From positions 66,105,996 to 66,169,995 of the forward strand of contig CM043970.1 in NCBI GenBank assembly GCA_014529385.2: 64,000 bases of DNA, in the 5' to 3' direction. This document shows positions 44,985-58,305 of the stretch, in pieces. The number at the start of each line of letters is the position of its first letter. The stretch's first letter is position 1. The notes under the pieces are model-generated. The model had not been told where the DNA came from and searched no databases. It was given only the letters and a program-made list of their open reading frames with translations. Origin of the DNA: Adiantum capillus-veneris. Lineage: Eukaryota; Streptophyta; Polypodiopsida; Polypodiales; Pteridaceae. A program made the position numbers and the translations under genes.

Positions 44985-46080
44985 GTGTTGAGATTCGTAA
45001 TTTAAGACCACAACACAATGTCAAGCAAGTCTATGATAAGATTACTGATGATTGGCGGCCACCCAATGCTTTCATCCTAAACGCATGTGTTATTAGGCAA
45101 GAAGTTGACATGGGCAAACTCATTCATGATGAGATTGTTAGGTAGGGGGTCTACTGTCTTAGACATGCTTGGCAGCTTTGGTCGACGTAAAGTGAGGAAC
45201 TCTCTCCAAATGCGAGCACCTATGCTTGCATCTGGAAGGCATGTGACATTATGCAAGATGCTCATTGTTGACATGGGGAAACACACGTGAGATGGTTAAT
45301 CAGGGGCTGCTGAAAGGTGCTTGGAAAGGTTTGATCAAAGAGCAATATGCCCAGCAAGGGCTATCCAAGGAAGCTCGGGATAGTTTTTGATGGATGCAAC
45401 AAGAGGGCATGTGTTTCTTCATGTGCTCAATTAAATGTAGTCACTCTGGTCTGGTGGATAAGAGCCAAGTGTCGTTTTATAACATGACCAAATACGATGA
45501 CATTTGAGCAGGCAAAGAACAGCTCACTTGCATAGTCGATCCCTTTTAACTTCAAATGCTTTTGGAAAAAGTTGCAGCCTCCTCGTTGGTGGAGCTTTGT
45601 CAACATGTATGCCGAATGTTGTGTACTCATCAATGTGCAAAAGTTTATCGATGCGTTGTTTGTGCACAATGTGGTCCCTCGGCTGGTTTCAATAAATGCC
45701 GAGGGAGGGCTTCCCCCTTCACATGCAGTCTTTTGGGGTGCACTTGAGGAGGATATGTTTGGCAAAGGCTAGCCAAGAGAAAAAGTACTGCATTAAGACG
45801 AACAAAGAACCACAATTGCATGGTTGATTTCTTTGGATGTGCAAGGCTTTTTGACAAAGCAATGAGAGTAATCAGGATGATGCCCAATAGGGCCAAAGTG
45901 AGAACTCTTTGTTTTTTCAGCAGAGCATTGGGACCAACAACACTTAACTTGCATGGTTGATCTCTCTTGATGTGCAATTAATATGAGGAAACATATCGCA
46001 TTGCACCAAAAAAATAGCATGAAATTTGCATTATTGATCTCTTTGGGTATGTAGATGTGCGTGCCAAATGCGGCCAAGTG
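44985..46080 (+). pseudogene. PPR-protein pseudogene
   Basis: Fragments of a plant organelle-RNA-binding pentatricopeptide-repeat protein. In order: RPPNAFILNACVIRQEVDMG then KLIHDEIVR and a TAG at 45143; SPNASTYACIWKACDIMQDA; EQYAQQGLSKEARDSF and a stop; SIKCSHSGLVDKSQVSFYNM; and NHNCMVDFFGCARLFDKAMR then VIRMMPNR near 45807. The TCMVDLFG-type motif recurs, damaged, near 45518, 45945 and 46022, so several PPR pieces are stacked. Many stops and shifts. PPR families are very large in land plants. The motif spacing supports the call; which member it was is unknown. Confidence 0.8.
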
Positions 46081-47560
46081 CTTTTTGGACCTTGATCAGT
46101 CACATGATTCTCCTCTCAGCCTATCTAACAAAATGTCATACATCATTCAAAAAATGGGATGCATTGTTAAGTGGCTTTGTAGCATCTTGCCCGTGTTGTC
46201 TAAGACCATTGTACAGAACGTGAATAGGTTTATTCGAGATACAAGAGCATCCATCTCATCCATTGAAGATCCCAACTCTCGCTTTCCCGTTGCCTCAGAC
46301 CAATATGTTTCATCATGGCTCTTGCTATTGTATAAATTTCCTCTCAGCAATGCTGTTTTGTTGTGGTGCATATCTACACGTAATTTGACTAAGTTTTTGC
46401 TGTTTTCACACGTTTGATCCTTTTGAATTGGACATTTGCAAAGCTTTGTTCCATAACTTTCTCCAACCAATGCTAATTTATTTTCATAGATGGTGTTGGG
46501 TAAACATGGATGTCCAACATCCAAAAGAGAATAGTCAGTCTTTCATATGTCCATGTTTTTTTTTGTAAAAAAAAACTTCAAAATAGGCCTTTGAGGCCAA
46601 AAAGTGATTGATTTTACATAAAAGTGTGAATTTATAAATTTTTGGGATGTCTATATCGAGCTTAAATTTATCCGGAGATACTGTAACTCAAGCCAAAAAG
46701 AACACCAACACCAACTTCTCTAGCTTGCTCTCATAGTAATTTAATTTCTTGATTCGTCATTTGACGAGTTAATATCATATATTTTGGGTACTTGTTGGTA
46801 CATATAAGATATCACACAAGGTATAATATGGTTCATCTTCCTCTAGTAATGATACAATATTCAACATGCATGATGTAACGCAAATGGCCGATGAACTTTG
46901 AGAATTGCAAAATTAAGAGAGTCAGAGTGAACATTTTTGTGAGATTACTTTGAGAACGTAGAGGGTGAACTTAATTGATGGTAGCAACATAAACATAGTA
47001 CTTAATTAACATGGCATGAACAATACTTTTGCAAGCGAGAGTATTAGAGAACATGAAAATAGTTGAGGACTTGATTTACTTGGAGCCGACTCTCCCTCCA
47101 AAAGGCGTTTGTATTATAGATTCTCCCATCAAGAGAGACTTGGTACAATACAATCTTTGTGTTCCTTGTGACCTTGGTGATGCTATGAAGATGAAAAGCT
47201 TCATGCATCACGAGCATAACATAAACCTTGTAAAAGCATTAACCATCCCCGGCCTCAGTCCCAAGTCCCAAGGCTTCAAACACCTTCGAAGGTGGAGAGA
47301 GCTAGCGGGGAATGAAGGTAGGGAAGAGGAAGAAGAATCATTCAAAGGAGAAAGAAATAGTTCCTTACTTATCATCACTCTTCTTGCTTAGCATAGCATA
47401 ATAGCATAGTAATGAAGATGAAGAAGATGGCAAGCTTAAGCATTGAAACATGGCTCTTGGTTGGATTTGCATTCTATAGCCAAGATTGTTGGTGTAGGCT
47501 CTCAACTTCTCAACAAGCTTGGAGAAGGAGATAGAGCTCTTGCACTTTGCATTTTACACA
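46081..47560. other. AT-rich spacer, one doubtful ORF
   Basis: A plus-strand ORF at 47029-47391 (120 codons; includes CVPCDLGDAMKMKSFMHHEH and FKHLRRWRELAGNEGREEEE) has no recognisable family. The rest is AT-rich without coding signs. Confidence 0.3.
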
Positions 47561-47562
47561 AT

Positions 47563-47593
<31 letters not shown>

Positions 47594-47645
47594 GTGGGGG
47601 GGGGGGGGGGGGGGGAGTATACCCCTTCTCATGTTTGGTCCACCC

Positions 47646-47690
<45 letters not shown>
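47561..47690. repeat. (GT)n, poly-G and (CT)n cluster
   Basis: (GT)n 47564-47593, G run 47596-47615, (CT)n 47653-47689. Confidence 0.97.
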
Positions 47691-47693
<3 letters not shown>

Positions 47694-48550
47694 TTATTTA
47701 ATTATATCATTTGGACATGTGTCCTCTTTTTCCTCTTTGAGAGAAAGAATTTAATTATTTATTTTTATGCATTTAAATTCTCATTGGACTCCTTTAAAGC
47801 CTATTCAATAGGATTCAAGCACATCATGAGGGCAAGATTTTGACATGTGTCTTTTATGCTTCTTAAGGTATCATGTTTGAATTGAACACTTCATGCAATT
47901 AGTCATTTAAGCATGGAAACCATTTATGTCTCTTGAGAGTTTACATTTGAATTGAACACTTCAAGAACCTTAAGCATTTAACCATGAGAAGCACCTCAAG
48001 CTTGGGAAAGGTTCCCACAAACACTTTAAGCACTTTAGTTAGCAAGCACGACAAGCACCTCATGCTTGGGTAGGATTCCCACCTCAAGGTCACCTCTACC
48101 TTGCATAAGGTCAAATGACTTTTTAACACTAACTTTTGGAGGTCTTTAATGAAGCTAACCCTAAGGTCTTTTAAGCTCCATTAGATGCACGTTGCTCTTT
48201 CATAGACTACCTCCTTTTGGACCCCTATTGAGATGTAACCATCTCTCCTCTTGGTCCCTTGTTGAGGTAAATCTAGAAGCACTTATTGCACATTGCTCTT
48301 TGTTGGTAGACCGTCTCTTTTTGGACCCCTATTGAGATGCAACCATTTCTCCTTTTGGTCCCTTGTTGCGATAGGTGAAGAAGCACATATCTATATCCTA
48401 ACTCTTGTTCCACTTTTATCTTCCCATATTAAGTGATCAATTTAATATGAGAAAATTATTTGGTAAAGTTAGATATTATATTTTATGACACATGATTTTA
48501 GGCATTATGTTATTACTTGTTGCTACAATTTCATTGCAATGTATCTCTTC
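47691..48550. repeat. Spacer with short tandem duplications
   Basis: TTTGAATTGAACACTTCA recurs at about 47876 and 47946. A block with TTTTGGACCCCTATTGAGAT and TTGGTCCCTTGTTG recurs about 104 bp apart (48215 and 48319). Confidence 0.7.
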
Positions 48551-49320
48551 CTTTCTATCAAGCCATTCACCTCAATAACACAGATGGTTATTGTCTCCAC
48601 TATCCAAATACCAATCATTTGTACTGGGTGACTCTACCATAACAACGTGGGTTGTAGGAAACAGATGCCTACTTGACCTATTGTTGTATATATATCAAGA
48701 TTATACCCGGCATACTTTCCACCATTTCTAACCATGGTCTCTTCCGTGACCATAGCCTTGATTTGGTTGAGCATAGTCCTATTTCAAAATGACCATCAAT
48801 ATTGCACAAATTACAATATCTAGGTGTCCAAATCCACCTAGGGGTGAGCTCTTTTCTACCTCTTTGATTGCAATCATGATTTGGTGGATCTCAAATACCT
48901 CTTACACACACTAGTATCTCTTTTATTGCCAAGTCCTTTGGTAGAATATCTTATCTCTTTGTATTACTGCATGACAAAGAAGTGCAAACATAGCTCCACT
49001 AGGTCTTCAAATTTAGGTATGTATAGACCACAAAAATGGAAGTACTCAATGAATCTTATTGTGTTCCTAAACCATTGGGTATGATTGAAACTAACATCAT
49101 TTTACATGTTGATTAAGGGGTCAACTGCATAACCTTGAAGCTTTAACTCCTCATGAAGGGAGTGGAGCTTGGCTAGGTCATACAAATTTCTCACATAAAA
49201 TTAGAAGAACTCTTCAATGGAGGATAAAAAGGTGTCTCTTGGTGATAAGAATTCAATGGAGATGAGACAAGGATATGCAACCTTCGTTTTCCTCTCAACA
49301 TCTCACAAAGACTCTAGGTA
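48551..49320 (-). pseudogene. Copia gag-protease relic
   Basis: On the minus strand, NLYDLAKLHSLHEELKLQGY (49100-49200) and KFEDLVELCLHFFVMQ resemble a copia Gag. A zinc knuckle piece CNIDGHFE and a basic segment lie near 48720-48815. The protease-like NDWYLDSGDNNHLCY at about 48580-48625 has Asn where Ala/Thr is expected after DSG. Stops throughout. A different copia family from the element at 11344. Confidence 0.65.
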
Positions 49321-49392
49321 AGATTAGCTTGCTCGGCATGGCAAGGAATGCATACACTTTCTTGGAATATGAAATTCCATACATGCATAAAC

Positions 49393-49595
49393 AAGAAATA
49401 AGCATGCTCATACACACATGCTATGCAAGCAAGACACACAAACACAATTAGTACTGATGGAGAGTTACATGGAATACGAGGATCAAAGAAACCAAGAAAT
49501 AAGCATGCTCATACACACATACTATGCAAGCAAGACACACATACACAATTAGTACTAATGGAGAGTTACATGGAATATGAGGATCAAAGAAACCA
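49393..49595. repeat. Tandem duplication, 101-bp period
   Basis: AAGAAATAAGCATGCTCATA, TATGCAAGCAAGACACACA and GGAGAGTTACATGGAATA occur twice, 101 bp apart, with few changes. Confidence 0.95.
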
Positions 49596-52500
49596 TAGTC
49601 AAGATCTCAAGATTTGGTTAGATCCTCCAGTGCTCCAAAAAAACTAAGTTCATACTTTACAAAGCATCTTTTATACTTTAGATTTCTTATTGTAATTTTT
49701 TGGTGTCCACCATGAGCTAGAGAGCACCTTATTACAACTAATCACCTAGGCTTAATGTCTAGTAACACTTAGTATAATTTGGATGTCCTAGTGAGCTTGT
49801 TTATATAATGTGACACCACATTGTGGTAATATCACACTGGAATACTAATACATACCAACTTTCTGAACTATTTTTGCACCTCTTATTTGCAATAAAATCT
49901 TCAATCTCATCTTGTAGCTCGTAAATGTGAAGTACTCTCAGAGTATTACACAAGGCCACTCCAAGAGACTCTCACTCAAACAAGCACCTACTAGAAATCA
50001 TATAGCAATTCGGCTCTAGAAGTCAAACAATAACTTTATAACCCATTTCTTTGTAGTAGGTGGATGATCACACCAATTCTAGATTAAAGACATCCTTGAT
50101 AAAATTTTCTTGCAAGTTAAGAAGAAAAAAAATTCATCATATAAACAAGGATTTGGGGCAAATTTAGTTTCATTCAAAATAGTTGTATGTTGTGAGTGCT
50201 TTAGTTCACAAATTTGTCTTTGTCAAAAATATATGTGTGTGTTGTTGTATTAAGATACTACGTATATACAAAAGACCAATTTCTTCAAAAGCCACTGGCT
50301 TTAGACAAAAGGAACGTGGTTTTCACAAAAACAATTCTGCATTTGATTCATTTTTGTACAATATGATCAGAATGACATAATATTCTAAGTATCCTATACA
50401 TCAAGAATAAACCATTTTATTAAGATGAAATACGCCTTCATCTTACTGCAACAAAGCTAAACCGTTTAAAACAAAGATAGAATTCTCACCTGCATCCATA
50501 TAGTCAAGATAACAAGTTCTCTTAGACTTAGCTACGTATAATAGGTGTCAAAGAACCTATCAGTTGTTATCCATGTCATACTTTAAAATTATTAGATTAG
50601 ACACAATCTTATATATCCAAAATTTTAAAAGAAAAAAAAGTGAACCCATTCTTGAGCTTAAGGACATCATCCTTTCTTTTGAAGCTGCCTGCTCAGCTTG
50701 AAAATAGTACTACTAATGTTCTTCAAAGAAGCAATAAGACTCCTCATGAAACTTCTATTCACCATAGAAGCCAAGTAACCAGACCACTCATATGAGATAC
50801 ACTCCTATTTAGCAATTAGAATCTAATCTTTTTAGATATAAATTTCCTCAGCTAGAGAAAACACCATGTTAGGTAGTGTAGAAAGCACCATGTTAGGTAG
50901 TGTAGAAAACACAAGTTAGAGCAACCCACCTTATCAAAAAGTGAGCATCCAGTTTTTATTTTGAGTGACTATGAAGGTCCATTTGCAAAAGGACATGCTA
51001 GCAGGAAGAATGGTTATTCAAGAACCATAACCTAGTAACCTCAATGTTGTACACCCCAAAACAAACCAGTTTGTAAACCACCACTTTGTACACTAGAGTA
51101 ATCATCCTTGATTTTTAGAACAAACTAGCTTAGATAAGTAGTATTTTCATAAAAAAATGTTTTCTACAGAGATCAACATGTTTAGGTTAGTAGGGAAAAA
51201 ATACATAGCCAATCCAAATAGCCAGGCACTGAAAAGAGTGAGAACATCAATAGAGTTAATAGTGCTCTAGGTTAGGAGCAAAAGCCCATAAAAATCTAAG
51301 TAAAGCACTCTTTAGACAAAACCAAAGCCATCTTTAAACAAAAAAATAAAAGCTTGATAGTAAAGTCAATTAAGAGAATCTAGAGTATAGTTCTCATTAT
51401 ATAAACCAAATTAGAGAAGGCAGCATAAAGGACTATCTTCCAAATGCAATTTGCTACCATCAAAATAGACTCATCTTATTACAAGAGTCAGTATCACCTT
51501 GCAAGAAAGTTCCAACTTTCAGTAGGACAAGAGGATGGGAGGGACATGCTTCTCTTCTCAAAGCCATGCCGACCATCCTTGCTAAAAACTACCTTAGGCA
51601 AACCATATCCCAACAGATACACAAGCAGTGCCAGAGTAAGATACCGATAGAACATGCAGATTATGTCAACAAAAAGTCATTAAGAGGCATAGTATCATAA
51701 ACTTTTAAGTCAATAAAGCAGATCAAATCTAGATAAATACATAACCAGGTCATTATTCCAGCAAGTAGAAAAATAATATGTTTGAGGTATCAAGGACAAA
51801 TGGCAACATTACCCATCATAGCATTACAAACCATTTGTAGGTCCAAAAGATCCTTAAAAACATTCATTTCAAAAAGTATTTAATCCAATATGAAGCAAGC
51901 TAATGTTAAGATCCAACCGGGTTTGATAAAATCCCTTGCTCAAGAACCTAATCCCAGTGATTTACTCTCACCAAACCAGAGCCTCATGGTGAGTAAGCAA
52001 CCAATGGCTAATCATTAGCTATGAATAGAATTAATCGAGCCAATCATTCAAAAAGTACTACTCGAGAGAACTTACTTTCCAAGAAATCATCTCAGAAAAT
52101 TAGTGGTAAGATTGAAATCATTGCTCTAGATGAGTAGTATATTAATGCCAAAAAGATCAAATAGAGTAGTAAACCAAATCAGGTAGGGAAGCGCCTTCCT
52201 CAAGAAAATACTAGTGCTCTGATACTAATAAACTCACCCTTCAATTGATTAGTACCCCCCCCACAAATAAATAAATTTAAACCAATCAAAAAATGTAATT
52301 GGGTAATATAATCCGATATTCAGAAGCTCAGCTCCCAATAGAAAACAATCAAATCACCAAGCCAAGCAATGGTGAGAACCAACATTCAGACCAAGTGATT
52401 GTCTAATTTTATAATATCAGAGCCATAACTATGTTTCAAATAATGATTTGTAAAATTAGTCCAGCCAGAAAGACCTAGGTAAAAAAGAAGGCCTATTGCA

Positions 52501-53684
52501 TTTGGTAGACAGAAATAGGTAGCATCTCGTACTAGAATTCCAAAACCATTTTCATAAGTAGCATCTCATTCCAAAAACACATCATCATAAAAACTATTCA
52601 CAATGTTTATCCCAAATGTTAAATAGACCTTTAAGGTGCAAAAAAAAATTAGTCGAGGAAGTAAACAATTGTAAAAAGTAGCGTTCCTTCAAGTACCGAT
52701 ATGTCAAGAGGGGGGGACACAACAGGAGCCCATGGTACACATCAAATTTTTTTTGTACCACCTTATATTCTCAAGTTATGGTCAATTAAACCACTCCTTA
52801 GTATGCTAGAGCAAGTAAAGAAATCGGGACCAGATAAGAAATTCAAGCACATATAAAGAAGGATAGAGTTGAAAGGTAGAAAAGTATGTTGTAACAATGC
52901 CACTCCTTCAAAAAATCGAAGTGATTCAGGCATTTTTTTTTGTTAGAGATAGCGGTAGTAGTATACATTTGACAAAAAGGGTGAACTACAAGTAGAATTT
53001 TATTGATGACATGTGAAGATGTTGCACCTTTAACAAACTCCATGAGTTGAAAGATGATTGAAGTCCACAAAATTTATTGACTAGCCACGAGTAACACCAC
53101 CACAGATCAATTGCACTCACTCTCTCTCTTGCTCGAAACTAAAAGAACAATATCAAGTAGTCCAAGACTAAGTGAGGGCTAGAAATAATCCCTCACCTTT
53201 TAATAGAGTCTAGGAGGTCAAAGTCTTGTGGAGTCCAATAGGTCTACACCCTAAGCCTTGATAGAAAAAATAGGAAACAATTACCATAGCAAATATGAAT
53301 GTGCCAATAGGGATATTCAAGTGGAAGCGTTTGAAATGCGCAACAGGGCTATGGCATGTAAAAAACTGAGTAAAACATTATTGAAGTGACTGGACAATCC
53401 ATACACAGAGCAAAATTTCATACCTTTATGTGTGTTGGGGGGGCTCATTACTGACATGAGAGTAGGTGTAGTGCATCTCCTAGCTAGCTACTTGTCATGA
53501 GGGTGCACCAGGCAGAGGCGTGAAAGGTTGAAAGGACTACACCATTCGACAAAGTAGAGGGGAAAGTAAAGAGCGAGGGACGACATAGATACCCCATCAA
53601 TGCACTATCGACAAAGAATGTGCGAGGGGAGCCCTGTGATGCAGAAGCATGGTATCTAGTTGGCAACATTCATGCAGGGAAAAC

Positions 53685-53686
<2 letters not shown>
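49596..53686. other. AT-rich spacer, weak LTR-element traces
   Basis: About 4 kb with no convincing ORF. The minus strand at 52214-52231 reads TTAGTATCAGAGCACTAG, a decayed tRNA-Met primer site. It implies a minus-strand LTR to its right (52232 on) and interior to its left, but neither is recognisable. A short direct repeat AAGCACCATGTTAGGTAGTG occurs near 50860-50905. Confidence 0.35.

Positions 53687-53772
<86 letters not shown>
53687..53772. repeat. (GA)n microsatellite, about 43 units
   Basis: Uninterrupted GA from 53687 to 53772, the longest in the window. On the minus strand it is (CT)n and directly follows the LINE 3' end. Confidence 0.97.
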
Positions 53773-53776
<4 letters not shown>

Positions 53777-53929
53777 GTTATCTTCCTCAGAGGTCAAATA
53801 GGACCTATGGGACCAAAGTTACATGTGATGTAGTATGTGTATGGCTGATGAGTGACTCTCGATGCTCCAAATTTGTGGTGATAAGAGTCACAATGGAGAG
53901 CTGACATTGTGGTTGCGAGAGGAAAGTGT

Positions 53930-54960
53930 GTAGGTCTAAGTATTGGCTAAAAATGTGAGGGAAGCAAGTTTGGATGTGACCAAAAGCCGAGCACTCTAGT
54001 AGTGTGTGGTACTCAGACTCTTGAACTTGCAGTGAGCATATTGTGCAAAGTTTATTTGATTCTTCTCCATTGTCCCAACACCATGTCTCATATCAAAGGG
54101 AGTGGGAGTGATAGTGCATATCGATGACAAGGGGATATGCTCAAACATGTAAGTGTGAGTATGGTTTCCCCTTTCAACGAAGAACATGGTTTTGTAGTTG
54201 GGGGCATTATGGGTGGTGTAATGTATAAAACGTGACCCATCGGATTCCTCCCAAGGTGTAATACATTGACATTGTAAGAAAGCTTCATTCACTTGTGAGT
54301 CAATTGAGGCATCATGTAGCAAGTGTAATGCATCCCATCTCCCAAACCACTTCTTTATGTCTTGCATCCATCTCGTACTCAAGATCTTGATTTTATGCGT
54401 CTTTTGAACTTTTTTGGTTGCTTCCCGTGCAATTGTAGGAAGTCAATGTGAGGGGTTTTGATGCATCTTTATCATGTACTCAACAACCCTTTCCATGTCC
54501 ATAACCTCAATTGGAAGAGATCTCGACTCAAGAAGTAGAAGCATATATGGTGTTTGTGGCTTAACTTGGAGAAAAAGAAAACCCTTTTGGACATTCTTAA
54601 ACTCTTTCCAAGTAGACTTTGGGATGCTCCCACCCCACACTTCAACTCCATAAAGAAGAACCGGTGTCACCAGTATGTCAAAAAGGTACTTCTTGAGAAC
54701 CCAACACATCTTTATCATGTAATCCACAATCCTTTCCATGCCCATAACCTCAATTGAAAGAGATCCCGACTCAAGAAGGGGGAGCATATATGGTGTTTGT
54801 GTCTTAACTTAGAAAAAGTTTGTAAGAAAACGCTTTTGGGCATTCTCAAACTCTTTCCAAGTAGACTTTGAGATGCTCCTGCCCCACACTTCACTCCATA
54901 AAGAAGAACCGGTGTCACCAATGAATCAAAAAGGTACTTCTTGAGAACTCAACACTTGAT
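53930..54960 (-). pseudogene. LINE ORF2 C-terminus, with internal duplication
   Basis: The block DILVTPVLLYGVEVWGGSIP plus KSTWKEFKNVQKGFL occurs twice, offset about 243 bp (54475-54717 and 54718-54960). Beyond it, STRWMQDIKKWFGRWDALHL continues to a Cys/His end: LCTICSLQVQESEYHTLLEC near 53990-54050, a CXXC...HXXXXC finger common at LINE ORF2 ends. Confidence 0.8.
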
Positions 54961-55023
54961 GTTTCCGGCATTACACATGTTCTCAAATGCATAATATGCT
55001 CTCTTTCTCACTTCCAAAGCACA

Positions 55024-56010
55024 TTAGTGCCACTTGTGATTGGACGGAACCTCAAGGCCAAGGTACTTAAAGTTCTCAACAACTTCAAGTGTCTCATTGT
55101 TGTACACAATGCATGGCTTCTCCTTATGGTTGGCTTTCACAAGCATAACCTTTGTTTTGGATTCATTCACAATCAGCCCACTATGCAAGAAAAAATTCTC
55201 AAGGACAACCATAAGCTTTTGTGTATCTTCTAAAGTGTGTGCTAGAAGCACTACATCATCCGCATACAACAAAAGCATGCTTACCGCATTGCAAATAGTG
55301 ACCTCTTGAATGCCTTCTTCTTGCATAAAATCAAGAATCATGTGTTCCAATTGATCTATGCATAGACCAAAGAGAGTTGGTGACAACAAACATCCTTGTT
55401 TAACCCCAATAGTGCTTACAATTTTTTTTGAAACTCCTATTTCCATGCACAATTGACACATCACCTTTTCATAGATTCGAGAAACCACAAGCATAAACTC
55501 ACTTGGCACGAGTTATTCCATCCTTCTCCACAAATTGATACGTGGAATCATATCAAAGGCTTTCTTAAAGTCCACAAAACAACAATACAATAGTTTTCCT
55601 TTCAGCCAAATTTCCTCCATGAGAACACAAAGTGTGACAAGATGATCAATGGTGATACGGCATCGATAAAAACCCGCTTGTCCTTTTGCACTCTTGTCAT
55701 TCTCTTCAGTCCAATAACTCAATTTCATCTCCATTATGCATTGAAACAACTCTGCCATAAGAGACCCAATCATTATAGTCCAGTAGTTGTATACATTCTT
55801 TACATCCTCTCCGTTATGCAAAGCCTTGACCCAATCATAAGGCATACCATGTTGAAGTGCAAGGTTGAACATATTACACATCCACTCATGTGTAAAATAT
55901 CCCATCCATTTGATCATCTCCGGTTTGATACCTTGAAGATCTCTCGCTTTGCGAGTGGCCAACTTTTCAAGCCCATCGCATACATCCTCAATAGTAAAAA
56001 AAGAGTGCAT
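55024..56010 (-). pseudogene. LINE ORF2: reverse transcriptase
   Basis: Two frames meeting near 55512. The first has LATRKARDLQGIKPEMIKWM, CMEMKLSYW-like text, GFYRCRITIDHLVTL and YCCFVDFKKAFDMIPR (catalytic Asp). The second has GVKQGCLLSPTLFGLCIDQL, LLLYADDVVLLAHT (catalytic DD), NESKTKVM and FKYLGLEV. Catalytic residues are intact; a shift and stop lie near 55510. Confidence 0.9.
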
Positions 56011-56302
56011 ACATAAAATGACATTTTTTTATTTTTTCAACATTTGGTTGCTCATATAGTTGCCTACAATGTATGTACATATTCATAAGACTCAAGTTAC
56101 CAAAATTCTCAACTTGCTTGTCACTCAAGTTTCTCCAAAATCTTCCACATGCACGTGCCTTTTCTTGGACTTGAAAAAACTGTTGCTTTACTTCCCATCT
56201 TCTTCTCTTTTTTTGAATCAATGCCTTGTATGTATGCAAATGACTTTGATAGTTGTCTTTGTCCATAGTTGCATCAAGATCTATCAAGGACTTTTGAGCA
56301 TC

Positions 56303-57345
56303 TTAGCATTCTTTACCAAACCACCTTTTGTGTGATCTATATTTGTTGATACCATAGACATGCTTTATGGCAAAAAATTCTTCGTCACAAGAACAAATAA
56401 CTTTCTTGAAAGCTTCCCATTTAATTTCCAATGGTGGGTCATATTGAAGCTTTGTCATCCATAATGTTTGCTCAACCATTTCAATGTACATTGGTGCCCG
56501 TTTAAAATCCATACATAGTGATAACTTCTCTTCCCTTTGACTGAGATTATCATTCTTAGTTGCTTCTTTACATGATGCAAGGTCAATACATAAGGTCTGA
56601 TGTTCTGATTCCGGGGCCCATTGTCCAAACATAAAACTCTTTATGCGATACATGATGGATTCGGAGAGTAGCATATAGTCAATCACACTATCCCCATTAT
56701 GTTTTCTACATGTAAATCCATTGGTTCCACTCCACAAAGATGCACCATTGGCAATGAGCATACCCATACTATTACACATGTGTAAAAGTAACTTTCCATA
56801 GTGATCCGGCTCTTTCTCATCCATTGAAGTACGATCATACAAGTGAGCTTCCTCCAACTCCCTTGAAAAGTATGGCATATCAAATTGTTGAGTATCATGT
56901 TGCAATGTTTTTGTGTGAGGATTCATATCCTCAAAGACAATAACATCACCTTCGCCTTTGAAATAATTAATGTTCTCTTAATGGCTATTCTCTATCCATG
57001 CAAGCATAACAAGGGGAATCATGATGAAGAATGTAGAAACCGCCTACAAAAATGGGTGTTCTTTTTGGTATCATAATTTTCAGCCATACATAACGTTTGT
57101 AGTTGTCATCTTTCACAATTGATACAAAATCTTCCAAATCTTCTTAACCATACATGCTACCCCTCCTTGTACTCTTTGTTGCTTGAGATTCTTTGACCAC
57201 TTCAATGAATGTACATTGTAATTCTCCAAGCCGTTAATTCTTTGTGTATCATGATCCCAAGTTTCAACAAGAAGTACAACATCGGCTTTGCTTATTAGTT
57301 CATCAATGCCAACCCCCTGCATTCCGTGGGTATCCATTGCAATTC
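56303..57345 (-). pseudogene. LINE ORF2: endonuclease domain
   Basis: Starts near 57345 with a WNCNG-type opening and has KADVVLLVETWDHDT (catalytic Glu) and GGVACMV. The GD(M/F)N region is altered to EDMNPHTKTLQHDT near 56920. The rest is an open frame, 56303-56926, with NGFTCRKHNGDSVIDYMLLS and PESEHQTLCIDL; the last has Glu where SDH is usual. A frameshift splits it near 56930-57110. Confidence 0.8.
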
Positions 57346-57556
57346 CAATATAATATTTTCAATTGTAACTCAGTCTCATAGGTCGCGCATTCCTATTTGC
57401 TTGAGGGACTTGCCTCCTCCTTGGGCACATCTTCGTGAGAGATCTCTTTGTTTTTCATATTCCTTTCTCATATGCCTTGCGACACATATTTTGCCTTGCG
57501 ACGCATATTTTGTTGCTTAATTGTGCAATCTTCACATACAAAACATTTTGTATCCC

Positions 57557-57919
57557 TCAAATAGATCCAACTATTATCAAGGATAATCTTTTGTTGGTCT
57601 CATCTGGCATGGTGCATACAATTGGCCATTCTCCCAAGCGAGGAGCTCCTTGTCTACCCACTCTATGTGCTCCATAGACCATAACTCCGGACATGCCAAA
57701 GTGGGTTTTGAAGAAATCTTCAATCACAATGGCAAGAGAAGGAGGAATCTCTAACTTCTCTTCGGGAATTCCACGAATAGCAATGTTCTTGGAACGTCGC
57801 TCCCATTCCTTCAACTCCTCCACATCCACATTCTCAACATTCTTTTTTTGAGTCATAGCTTGCATGAGGGAGGAATTAGGAACCACATACATCAGCCCAA
57901 GACTTATTTGTGCATACAT
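57557..57919 (-). pseudogene. LINE ORF1 fragment (RRM-like)
   Basis: 120 codons with a coiled-coil-like lead and ELKEWERRSKNIAIRGIPEE, then VMVYGAHRVGR, typical of the RRM domain of L1-type ORF1 proteins (RR.N..I.GIPE ... HR.G). Binds LINE RNA in known families. Ends in mid-domain; no zinc knuckle seen. Confidence 0.7.
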
Positions 57920-57940
57920 TTTTTATGCCGTATACATCCC

Positions 57941-58305
57941 GGTCCATGATTTTCAAGGCTTAGCTCACTTATATATATATGTGAGGCATTCTTGCATGTT
58001 GGGAGGTTGGAAGAGAAGGATCCTATTTGTTTTTCCATTTAAAACTCATGTAAGCTTAATAATCAACTATTTTCCACAATTGCTTGTAGTTAGAGGCTTG
58101 GTGTGTTATTTGCAATAAAAGAGACATTGATCCAAAGATAACTCACACTCAGTGGTTTACTTAGGGTTGACACACCTATGTTGGCACATTCTAACAAGGT
58201 CCCACTATCAAGTATTGACATGAGTATGCTATTGCTTGGCTAGCTATGTTGCATCATTTGGCATGGCTTGATGAACCACTAGCATTTGCATCGTCTGTGA
58301 GGAAT
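57941..58305. other. Spacer
   Basis: A short (AT)n near 57970. No coding sequence recognised. Confidence 0.4.

Larger units (their letters stand above)
53773..57940 (-). mobile_element. LINE, minus strand, 3' end running into (CT)n
   Basis: Order on the minus strand: ORF1, endonuclease, RT, C-terminal Cys/His region, 3' UTR, (CT)n. The 3' end reads TTTGGTCCCATAGGTCCTAT, close to TTTGGTCTCATAGGTCATTT of the 42-44 kb LINE, so both belong to one group. No TSD identified. The 5' end near 57940 is approximate. Confidence 0.88.

Noticed and set aside
45427-45977. Minus-strand ORFs over the PPR area.
   Set aside because: The opposite strand carries recognisable PPR text; these are shadows.
47029-47391. 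Possible novel 120-codon gene.
   Set aside because: No family similarity, AT-rich context, no splice or promoter support; kept only as a note in the spacer.
50183-51650. Short plus-strand ORFs of 65-68 codons.
   Set aside because: Chance-length frames in AT-rich DNA with no similarity.
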